From: Candidatus Magasanikbacteria bacterium RIFOXYD12_FULL_33_17
GTDB taxonomy: Bacteria; Patescibacteriota; Patescibacteriia; Magasanikbacterales; UBA922
DNA: 13,165 nt
NCBI GenBank assembly: GCA_001783255.1
Contig: MFRB01000042.1
Span: 1-13,165 of the forward strand
Direction of reading: 5' to 3'
Numbering within the stretch: the stretch's first letter is position 1; each line of letters starts with the position of its first letter. The position numbers and the translations under genes were made by a program. The notes beneath the pieces are model-generated. The model saw only the letters and a program-made list of their open reading frames with translations. It was not told the DNA's origin and made no database searches. Shown here piece after piece: positions 6,943-13,165 of this stretch.

Positions 6943-9771
6943 ATGCACGACAAAATAAAAGTAGTAAACGCCAGAGTACACAATTTGAAAAATGTCTCAG
7001 TCGAAATACCAAAAAATAAACTAACTATTATTACAGGACTTTCCGGATCAGGAAAGTCTTCTCTTGCTTTTGACACAATTTACGCCGAAGGTCAACGTCG
7101 CTATGCCGAGAGTCTCAATGCTTATGCTCGTCAATTCATGGATATGCAAGACAAACCAGACGTCGACGAAATCCAAGGTCTTTCCCCTACTATCGCTATC
7201 AATCAAAGAAATTTCGCCAAAAACCCTCGTTCAACTGTCGGTACAACTACCGAAATTTATGATTACTTACGTTTGCTTTTTGCACGCATTGGTAAACAAT
7301 GGTGTCCAAAATGTCACATCCCAGTTGATTTTTTGAATAAAGGAAAAATTATTGAAGAAGTCAGAAAATTCAAGAAAAAAAGTCCAGAAAGTTTGCTACT
7401 CTCCCCTATTATCCGCGGACAAAAAATCAATTTGAAAAATCTAAAAATTAAAATCGAAAAAACAGGGTTTAGTAATCTACTAATCAACGGCGTACAAGTC
7501 CAAATAAAAAATTTGAAAAATTTCAAATTCAATCCTGAATATCTTTATGATATTGATTTGCTTATCGACAAACTAAGTGCCATTCCACTCAGTGATTTGA
7601 CAATTCATGTCGAGAAAGCACTAGACTATGCCAACGGCTTTGTCAAAGTTTTTGACGAAGAAAAAAACCAATATACGACTTTTTCCGAAGTACCAATCTG
7701 TAGTCAATGTGCTCGTGTCTTTGAACCAGTCGAACCTCGCACTTTTTCTTTCAACAGTCCTTATGGCGCTTGCCCTCGCTGTACTGGCCTTGGCAAAACT
7801 CTAGAAGTAGATCCAGAACTTGTTATCCCAAATCCAAAATTAACTCTTGCAGAAGGTGCTGTCCAACCTTGGACCAGACTGGTCGGTAATCAAGTATATT
7901 ATCAAGAGCTTATTAGCAAAGTAGCCGAAGCTCAAGGTTTTTCAGTTGATGAAGCTGTAGACAAACTACCACAAAAAGTGATTGACATTATTCTTTATGG
8001 TACCGACGGACAAGAATATGATCTAAATGGCAAAAAAGTTGTCTACGAAGGCGTCATCCCAAACTTAACCAATAAATATTTAACTAGTAAATCTGAATAC
8101 GTCAAAAAAGAAATTGAAACTTACATGCATGAAAAAGATTGTTCAGTTTGCAATCGCAAAAGATTGAAAGAAGATAGTATCAATATTAAAGTAGCGGATA
8201 TAACAATAGCCGACATGGTCGAAATGAGTATTGGTGAAGCTTTGAATTTTTTCAAAAGTATTGAAAATAAAAAAGCTGACTTACTAAAAAAATTATCAGA
8301 CAAAGAACAAGAAGTTGCTATCACTATTGCCAAAGAAGTAAAAAGAAGATTGGATCACATTGACAAAGTAGGTTTATCTTACCTAACAATGGATAGATCC
8401 GTCAGCACTCTCTCTGGTGGTGAATCTCAAAGAGTAAGATTGTCCACACAGCTTTCAGCTGGACTTTCTGGTATTATCTATATTCTTGATGAACCGTCCA
8501 TTGGTCTGCATTCTAAGGATAATGACAAACTGATAGAAACTCTAAAATCTCTGAGAGACTCTGGTAACACAGTAATCGTCGTCGAGCACGACAAAGCTAT
8601 TATGGAAGCGGCTGACTATCTCATCGACATCGGTCCTGGTGCTGGTGAATATGGTGGTGAAATCATGGCGTCAGGTACTCCTGCCCAAATTATCAAAGCT
8701 GGTAAATCCCTTACAGGTCGCTATTTAAGTAAAAAAGAAAAAATAGATACACCAAAAAAACCACGCAAAGGTAATGGCAAAGAAATTATTATTGAAGGTG
8801 CCAAAGCCAACAACTTGAAAAATATTGATGTCAAAATTCCTCTTGGCAAACTCGTCAGTATCACTGGTGTTTCTGGTTCTGGTAAATCAACTTTAATATT
8901 AGATATTTTAAGTAAAGAATTAGCTAAGAAATTTTATCGTGCCAAAGATGAACCAGGCTTACACAAGACTATCAAAGGCCTAAACAATATAGACAAAGTC
9001 ATTACTATTGACCAAACCCCCATTGGTCGTACACCTCGCAGTAATCCGGCTACTTACACAGGAATATTTACTCTCATCCGTGATCTTTTTGCTGAGCTAC
9101 CAGAATCAAAAATGCAAAGCTACAGTGCCGGCACATTTAGTTTCAATGTCAAAGGTGATGGACGCTGTGAAGCTTGTGGTGGTGAAGGTTATGTCACTAT
9201 TCCAATGCATTTCTTAAACGATGTTTATGTAGAATGTAGTGAATGTCATGGTACTCGCTATACCCGCGATGTCCTTGAAATCCATTATAAAGACAAAAAT
9301 ATTGCTGAAATTCTCAAGATGACAATAGAAGAATCTTACAAATTTTTCATGCACAACAAAAATATTGCCGAAAAATTACAAGTCCTCCGCAATGTGGGTC
9401 TTGGTTATCTGCAACTTGGTCAACCAGCCACTACTCTCTCTGGTGGTGAGGCGCAAAGAATAAAATTAGCGACAGAATTGTCTCGTCGTTCAACTGGCAA
9501 AACTCTATATATTCTTGATGAGCCAAGTACTGGTCTGCATTTCGAAGATATCAAAAAACTTTTACACGTCTTGAATCAACTCGTGGACAAAGGCAACACA
9601 GTACTTATCATCGAACACAATCTTGATATAATAAAATCTAGTGACTGGATAATTGATCTAGGACCTGACGGTGGCAAAGCTGGTGGTGAAGTAGTAGCTG
9701 AAGGAGTCTTGGCTGATGTTATAAAAGCGAAGAGAAGTTGGACGGGTAAGTATTTGAAGGGTGTGGTGTAA
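6943..9771 (+). CDS. uvrA: Excinuclease ABC subunit A
   Basis: UvrA is the DNA-damage-sensing ATPase of nucleotide excision repair; it works as a dimer and loads UvrB. The 942 residues are full length and show both ABC modules. Walker A motifs are GLSGSGKSS (32-40) and GVSGSGKS (642-649). Signatures are LSGGE at 490-494 and 832-836, and Walker B motifs LDEPS at 515-519 and 858-862. Zinc-binding cysteine pairs lie at 253/256 with 277/280, and at 742/745 with 765/768; further CxxC pairs lie at 121/124 and 400/403. TPRSNPATYTG near 695-705 is also typical. It follows the pilin-like gene after 35 bases, probably in the same transcript, and ends in a strong terminator. No uvrB or uvrC is in the window. 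Confidence 0.98.
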   Translation: MHDKIKVVNARVHNLKNVSVEIPKNKLTIITGLSGSGKSSLAFDTIYAEGQRRYAESLNAYARQFMDMQDKPDVDEIQGLSPTIAINQRNFAKNPRSTVGTTTEIYDYLRLLFARIGKQWCPKCHIPVDFLNKGKIIEEVRKFKKKSPESLLLSPIIRGQKINLKNLKIKIEKTGFSNLLINGVQVQIKNLKNFKFNPEYLYDIDLLIDKLSAIPLSDLTIHVEKALDYANGFVKVFDEEKNQYTTFSEVPICSQCARVFEPVEPRTFSFNSPYGACPRCTGLGKTLEVDPELVIPNPKLTLAEGAVQPWTRLVGNQVYYQELISKVAEAQGFSVDEAVDKLPQKVIDIILYGTDGQEYDLNGKKVVYEGVIPNLTNKYLTSKSEYVKKEIETYMHEKDCSVCNRKRLKEDSINIKVADITIADMVEMSIGEALNFFKSIENKKADLLKKLSDKEQEVAITIAKEVKRRLDHIDKVGLSYLTMDRSVSTLSGGESQRVRLSTQLSAGLSGIIYILDEPSIGLHSKDNDKLIETLKSLRDSGNTVIVVEHDKAIMEAADYLIDIGPGAGEYGGEIMASGTPAQIIKAGKSLTGRYLSKKEKIDTPKKPRKGNGKEIIIEGAKANNLKNIDVKIPLGKLVSITGVSGSGKSTLILDILSKELAKKFYRAKDEPGLHKTIKGLNNIDKVITIDQTPIGRTPRSNPATYTGIFTLIRDLFAELPESKMQSYSAGTFSFNVKGDGRCEACGGEGYVTIPMHFLNDVYVECSECHGTRYTRDVLEIHYKDKNIAEILKMTIEESYKFFMHNKNIAEKLQVLRNVGLGYLQLGQPATTLSGGEAQRIKLATELSRRSTGKTLYILDEPSTGLHFEDIKKLLHVLNQLVDKGNTVLIIEHNLDIIKSSDWIIDLGPDGGKAGGEVVAEGVLADVIKAKRSWTGKYLKGVV

Positions 9772-9789
9772 AATAATAAAATTTAAAGG

Positions 9790-9817
9790 AAAACAGAACT
9801 GAAAAGTTCTGTTTTTT
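9790..9817 (+). terminator. Intrinsic terminator after uvrA
   Basis: AAAACAGAAC (9790-9799) and GTTCTGTTTT (9806-9815) form a perfect 10-bp stem around a six-base loop, with a run of six U residues at 9812-9817. It lies 19 bases after the uvrA stop and separates that unit from the restriction operon. Confidence 0.85.
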
Positions 9818-9836
9818 GTATTTGCCAAGAAAAGTT

Positions 9837-9842
9837 TATAAT
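9837..9842 (+). promoter_or_regulatory. -10 element of the restriction-modification operon
   Basis: A perfect TATAAT lies 28 bases before the methylase ATG at 9870. No good -35 box is present; TTGTAT at 9816-9821, overlapping the terminator's U tract, would give a 15-base spacer. Confidence 0.45.
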
Positions 9843-9869
9843 GGTAAAATTACGATATAAAAAAATACT

Positions 9870-10829
9870 ATGTTCCAAAAAGAAACCGTCTTAGAATTAC
9901 AAAAAACTTTCAATATAAATCACATCTATGCGACGACTATTTTTGGTTTGGCTAGAAAAGAAAATCTATTGGAAGACGCTGAAAAAATGATATCAGAAAG
10001 ACCAAAACCATTTGTAAAATGGGTTGGAGGTAAAAGACAATTATTGAAACAATTCAAAGATTTAGGGCTTTATCCTCCAGAAGGTTTTAATCCAAACAAA
10101 GCAACTTATTTTGAACCCTTCGTCGGAGGTGGTGCGGTATTTTTGGATTTACTACCACAAAAAGCTGTTCTTTCTGACATGAACCAAGAATTGATAATTA
10201 CTTATAACGTCATAAAAAATGATGCAAAAAGTCTGATAAAGAGTCTAAAAAAATATAAATACGACAAAGAATTTTTTCTAAAAATTCGTGCTCAAAAAAT
10301 AGACAAACTTTCAAATTTGAAAATAGCCTCAAGATTCATTTATCTAAACAGGACTTGTTTCAATGGCATGTACAGAGTAAATAACCAAGGACAATTCAAC
10401 GTACCTTTTGGAAAATACAACAATCCCCTAATTTGTGATGAGCCAAACTTACTAAAACTTTCCAAAACATTAAAAAATATCAAAATACTACATCAAGATT
10501 ACAAACAAGTTTTGAAAAAAGCCAAAAAAGGAGATTTTGTATATTTTGATCCTCCATATTATCCAGTAAATAAGACTTCTAGTTTTACTAGTTACACCAA
10601 AGAAGCTTTTTTAGAAAAAGAACAAGAAGAATTGAGAAATACTTTTGTAGAACTTCACAAACGAGGCTGTTTTGTTATGCTTTCCAACTCAAACACACCT
10701 TTTATAAACAAACTTTATTCTGGAATTGATAAAAAAATAAAAATACACAAAATAGATGCTAACAGAATGATAAATTCTAAAGCAAGTAAAAGAGGAAAAA
10801 TTAAAGAAGTTTTGGTGATTAATTATTAA
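9870..10829 (+). CDS. Dam/DpnM-class DNA adenine methyltransferase
   Basis: This D12-class (alpha) N6-adenine methyltransferase transfers a methyl group from S-adenosylmethionine to adenine and is predicted to protect GATC sites. Motifs appear in alpha order: PFVKWVGGKRQLL (47-59), FEPFVGGGAVF (81-91), RTCFNGMYRVN (161-171, as in DpnM) and the catalytic DPPY (227-230) within GDFVYFDPPYYP. The C-terminus KRGKIKEVLVINY resembles the end of DpnM. The family normally starts about ten residues before the WxGGK motif. Here 39 extra residues (LQKTFNINHIYATTIFGLAR and flanks) precede Met40 at 9987, a possible alternative start giving a DpnM-like 280 residues. The upstream TATAAT favours the ATG at 9870. 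It is the first gene of a four-gene set. Confidence 0.94.
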   Translation: MFQKETVLELQKTFNINHIYATTIFGLARKENLLEDAEKMISERPKPFVKWVGGKRQLLKQFKDLGLYPPEGFNPNKATYFEPFVGGGAVFLDLLPQKAVLSDMNQELIITYNVIKNDAKSLIKSLKKYKYDKEFFLKIRAQKIDKLSNLKIASRFIYLNRTCFNGMYRVNNQGQFNVPFGKYNNPLICDEPNLLKLSKTLKNIKILHQDYKQVLKKAKKGDFVYFDPPYYPVNKTSSFTSYTKEAFLEKEQEELRNTFVELHKRGCFVMLSNSNTPFINKLYSGIDKKIKIHKIDANRMINSKASKRGKIKEVLVINY

Positions 10830-10854
10830 AATCTTTTAAATTATTTTAAACACT

Positions 10855-11715
10855 ATGCTACAAAAAAATTTTGAAACTCTAATAGGTACATTAAAAAATT
10901 CTATAAAAACTTGGGATTATTTTGTAAATTGGAAAAAAATTTTTAATAATAGTTCAGAATTAGAAATTACACTAAATAAACTAAACTATTTATTAGGCAA
11001 AGAAAATTTAAAAGAAGAGTTTGAAAAACTCTATACTTCAAACCCAGACATAATAAAGGCATTACCTGTCCTATTAGCAGTACGTGACAATAAACTGGAA
11101 ATTTACGATAAAAAAAATAAGACATCCAAATTTTTTGATTTCTCACTAGAAGAAAAAAATAGTAAAAAATACTATGAGTTTTTACAAAGTTCTGGTTTAT
11201 CAAATTTATTCAAAAAAGATGGTATTAAAAATTTAGTAGATTATGTTTTGGGAGTTGAAGTTGGTCTTGATAGTAATGGAAGAAAAAATCGTGGTGGCTC
11301 CATAATGGAAGAAATAGTAGAATCATTTGTAATAAAATTATGTAAAGATAAAAACCTAGAATACAAGGCCCAAGCTAGAGCCACAGATATAAAAAGAAAA
11401 TGGAATGTTGATGTAAAAGTAGATAAATCAGAAAGAAGTTTTGATTTTGCCGTTTATAATCCTAAAAATAAACAAATAAAATTGTTTGAAGTAAATTTTT
11501 ATAATGGAGGTGGATCAAAATTAAAAGCAGTTTGTGGAGAATTCAAGGGTTTACATACAGAATTAAAAAAACAACATATTGATTTTATATGGGTTACTGA
11601 TGGAAAAGGTTGGTTAACAACACAAAGACCTCTAGAAGAGACTTACAATAGTAATGAATTTGTTTTTAATTTAAGTATGCTTGAAAACAACATACTTAAT
11701 GATTTAAAATGGTAA
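10855..11715 (+). CDS. DpnII-family type II restriction endonuclease
   Basis: The family cleaves unmethylated GATC in double-stranded DNA. At 286 residues it is close to DpnII itself (288). Recognisable blocks are IIKALPVLLAVRDNKL (66-81), GVEVGLDSNGRKNRGG (133-148) and FEVNFYNGGGSKLKA (211-225). Asp197 (SFDFAVY) followed by Glu212-x-Asn214 is the likely nuclease core of PD-(D/E)xK type, an assignment by inference. A typical WVTDGKGW lies at 246-253. The gene starts 25 bases after the methylase, and its TGGTAA end overlaps the next start. The coding sequence is visibly richer in A and T than uvrA, which fits an acquired gene. GATC specificity is inferred from family and from the Dam-class partner. 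Confidence 0.92.
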   Translation: MLQKNFETLIGTLKNSIKTWDYFVNWKKIFNNSSELEITLNKLNYLLGKENLKEEFEKLYTSNPDIIKALPVLLAVRDNKLEIYDKKNKTSKFFDFSLEEKNSKKYYEFLQSSGLSNLFKKDGIKNLVDYVLGVEVGLDSNGRKNRGGSIMEEIVESFVIKLCKDKNLEYKAQARATDIKRKWNVDVKVDKSERSFDFAVYNPKNKQIKLFEVNFYNGGGSKLKAVCGEFKGLHTELKKQHIDFIWVTDGKGWLTTQRPLEETYNSNEFVFNLSMLENNILNDLKW

Positions 11716-12452
11716 AAATGAAACTTCACCCAGATAATTTTGACTTAGAATGTTCAACAGTCTGGTCTTTCCCGAGACGTGGGAAATGGGCAACACACAA
11801 ATCAGACTGGAGGGGAAATTGGGCACCAGAAGTAGTGCGCAATCTGATTTTGCGTTACTCAGGCGAAAAAGATCACTTACTCGATTGTATGATTGGAGGA
11901 GGAACCACCGCTATTGAAGCCAAAATACTCAATCGCCATATTACTTGTATTGACGTAAATGAAGAAGCATTGGAAAGAACTAGAAAATCATTAAACTTTG
12001 AAGTAAACAACAAAGCTAGACAAAGAATAATAAAATGTGATGCCAGAAAAATGGACTTTATAAAAGATAATGAAATTGATTTTGTCCTCACTCACCCACC
12101 TTACGCCGATATTATAAAATATGGTGAAGGAAAGATAAAAGAAGATTTATCAAATATTCATGATATAGAAAAATTCGCCGAAGAAATGGAACTAGTTGCA
12201 AAAGAATTATATAGAGTTTTAAAACCTCAGAAATATTGTGCCATTTTGATTGGTGATACAAGAAGAAACAAAATGTACCAGCCAATGGCTTACAAAGTCA
12301 TGGACAAATTTTTGAAACAGGGTTTCAAACTAAAAGAAGATATTATAAAACAACAGCACAATTGCAAAGCGACAGGTTTCTGGGTAAAAAAATCAAAAAA
12401 ACTCAATTTTTTATTAATAATGCATGAACATTTGTTTGTGTTTCAGAAATAA
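11709..12452 (+). CDS. Second DNA methyltransferase of the DpnII-type operon
   Basis: This SAM-dependent N6-adenine or N4-cytosine methyltransferase is 247 residues long. The order is a WSFPRRGKWATHKSDWRGNWAPEVVRNLI-like lead region (19-47, motif-X-like), the SAM loop LLDCMIGGGTT (57-67), IDVN (81-84), then catalytic THPPY (128-132) in THPPYADIIKYGEG. The lead and SAM motifs therefore precede the catalytic motif, unlike DpnA, where the catalytic motif comes first. The end (NFLLIMHEHLFVFQK) resembles the closing MHE(Y)LxVF of related DNA methylases. Its ATG lies in the endonuclease stop (ATGGTAA, 7-base overlap), which points to translational coupling; ATG at 11718 is an alternative. It probably protects the same site or one strand of it, but the target base is not shown by the sequence. 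Confidence 0.88.
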   Translation: MVKMKLHPDNFDLECSTVWSFPRRGKWATHKSDWRGNWAPEVVRNLILRYSGEKDHLLDCMIGGGTTAIEAKILNRHITCIDVNEEALERTRKSLNFEVNNKARQRIIKCDARKMDFIKDNEIDFVLTHPPYADIIKYGEGKIKEDLSNIHDIEKFAEEMELVAKELYRVLKPQKYCAILIGDTRRNKMYQPMAYKVMDKFLKQGFKLKEDIIKQQHNCKATGFWVKKSKKLNFLLIMHEHLFVFQK

Positions 12453-12459
12453 TAATTAT

Positions 12460-13056
12460 ATGGGAATTGTTTACATACTGACAAATGAAGCCATGCCTGA
12501 ATATATAAAAATAGGCTTTACTAATGGCAAAGTAGAAGATAGAATTCGTCAATTAGACAGAACTGGAGTACCTTTACCTTTCGAAGTATATTATGCAGCC
12601 AATGTTGAGAATGTAGAAAAAGAAGAAAAATGGCTACACTCCATATTTGCAGATAGACGTGCAAGAGACAATAGAGAATTTTTCAAAATGAACCCAGAAT
12701 ACGCTACTCTTGCGTTAAAAAAAGTAGAAATAAAAGAAGAAATAATCAATAGTATATTAACGCCAGAACAAGAAAAGGAAGTAGACAAAGTAAGAGAACG
12801 TCGTTCAAGATTTCATTTTACTCACTATGGTATACCTATCGGATCAAAACTTACTTTTACAAGAGATTCAAATATAATTGCAGAAGTAATGAAAAATGAC
12901 AAAATAAAAATTGGTGATAAAATAGATTATATGTCTAATATAGCAAGAGACTTATTGGGTTATAAAAGAAGACCACAAGGGACGTTGTACTTTGAATTTG
13001 AAAATGAAATATTGGATGAAAGAAGACGAAGGTTAGAAGGAGACAATGTAGATTAA
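12460..13056 (+). CDS. T5orf172 (GIY-YIG-like) protein with RAMA-like C-terminus
   Basis: The first part (about 2-77) matches the T5orf172/GIY-YIG superfamily plan: IVYILTN, then YIKIGFT (15-21), Arg28 in VEDRIRQL, a glutamate in KEEKWLHSIF (54-63) and REFFKM (72-77). A charged linker (90-118) follows. The C-terminal domain (about 124-182: GIPIGSKLTFTRD, then AEVMKNDKIKIGDKIDYMSN, then IARDLLGY, then GTLYFEFE) resembles the RAMA/DUF4357-type domain found in restriction-associated proteins; that match is tentative. I chose the ATG at 12460 because domain homology begins there, seven bases after the methylase stop. A longer frame from 12424 would overlap the methylase. It is the last gene of the restriction operon, and nuclease or DNA-binding activity is inferred. 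Confidence 0.75.
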   Translation: MGIVYILTNEAMPEYIKIGFTNGKVEDRIRQLDRTGVPLPFEVYYAANVENVEKEEKWLHSIFADRRARDNREFFKMNPEYATLALKKVEIKEEIINSILTPEQEKEVDKVRERRSRFHFTHYGIPIGSKLTFTRDSNIIAEVMKNDKIKIGDKIDYMSNIARDLLGYKRRPQGTLYFEFENEILDERRRRLEGDNVD

Positions 13057-13080
13057 ACAAAAAACCACTCTCTCATGATC

Positions 13081-13165
13081 TGTACCCCGTTTAGTGGACA
13101 CGTATAAAAAACAACTTTAAAAGGTAATGGTTAATAAATGATCTCTGTATTCAACAGGGGTCATT
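13081..13165 (-). mobile_element. End of an IS3-family insertion sequence
   Basis: The terminal inverted repeat begins at 13081 with TGTACCCCGTTTAGTGGACA, starting TGT as IS3-family ends do. The end of a transposase on the minus strand lies 36 bases inside it. The rest of the element lies beyond the right edge. The bases just outside (ATC, 13078-13080) could be a 3-bp target duplication, which cannot be confirmed here. Confidence 0.75.
13117..13165 (-). CDS. IS3-family transposase (OrfB), C-terminal 15 residues
   Basis: Read on the minus strand from the right edge, the frame encodes MTPVEYRDHLLTITF and then TAA. (S/T)PVEYR near the C-terminus is characteristic of IS3-family OrfB, the DDE integrase-like transposase. 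The short distance from this stop to the terminal repeat also fits the family. The catalytic domain and OrfA must lie further right. The call rests on 15 residues plus the adjoining inverted repeat. Confidence 0.75.
   Translation of the reverse strand, partial: MTPVEYRDHLLTITF

Noticed and set aside
7314..8333. Minus-strand frames inside uvrA
   Set aside because: They are shadows of a full-length uvrA with every expected motif in place.
11709..12452. RNA methyltransferase instead of DNA methyltransferase
   Set aside because: THPPY alone could suggest an RNA enzyme, but the coupling to a DpnII endonuclease, the GGGTT SAM loop and the MHEHLFVF ending fit DNA methylases better.
12424..12459. 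Upstream ATG at 12424 for the T5orf172 gene
   Set aside because: It would overlap the methylase by 29 bases and add residues outside the domain. The ATG at 12460 sits exactly where homology begins.
1..13165. Recoded UGA (as in some CPR groups)
   Set aside because: All conserved families read through without in-frame TGA, and the complete genes end in TAA, so the standard bacterial code is sufficient here.
1..13165. CRISPR arrays, tRNA or rRNA genes
   Set aside because: No regularly spaced repeats with spacers, cloverleaf-like segments or rRNA signatures were seen. The repeats found are short tandem or inverted ones.

Overview
This AT-rich window looks like a Patescibacteria (CPR) genome, or a close small-genome relative. 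The evidence is a family 5 solute-binding protein on a basic cytoplasmic tail next to secG, a VirB2/T4SS-pilin-like membrane protein with a large cysteine-rich exterior, weak or absent Shine-Dalgarno sequences, and TAA stops on every complete gene. The standard genetic code fits all genes. The phylum assignment is inference from gene content, not from a phylogenetic marker.

Layout. On the minus strand from the left edge lie ribonuclease J (3' end outside the window), a membrane-anchored peptide-type solute-binding protein, and secG. A 314-base divergent promoter region (4398-4711) follows. It contains a 160-bp element with 26-bp inverted arms. Each -35 box of two outward-facing promoters sits just outside one arm. 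On the plus strand a DsbA-like thiol oxidoreductase is followed, three bases later, by a VirB2-like protein with 14 cysteines, then full-length uvrA and a strong intrinsic terminator.

From about 9.8 kb to the right edge the region looks accessory. It carries a DpnII-type restriction-modification operon: a Dam/DpnM-class adenine methylase, a DpnII-family endonuclease (predicted target GATC), and a second methylase overlapping the endonuclease stop. This second methylase does not have the motif order of the classical second enzyme, DpnA. A T5orf172 (GIY-YIG superfamily) protein with a RAMA-like C-terminal domain follows. The window ends inside an IS3-family insertion sequence whose terminal repeat starts 24 bases after that gene.

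How the genes work together. SecG supports export of the anchored binding protein and the cysteine-rich protein. The DsbA-like enzyme is well placed to form disulfides in its neighbour. RNase J handles RNA decay and UvrA handles repair. The restriction operon probably defends against foreign DNA. Points most worth a second look are a tyrosine at a metal-binding histidine column of RNase J and its long structured leader, the DsbA plus 14-cysteine pilin-like pair, the repeat-borne divergent promoters, and the unusual fourth and third genes of the restriction operon. No tRNA, rRNA or CRISPR array was recognised.
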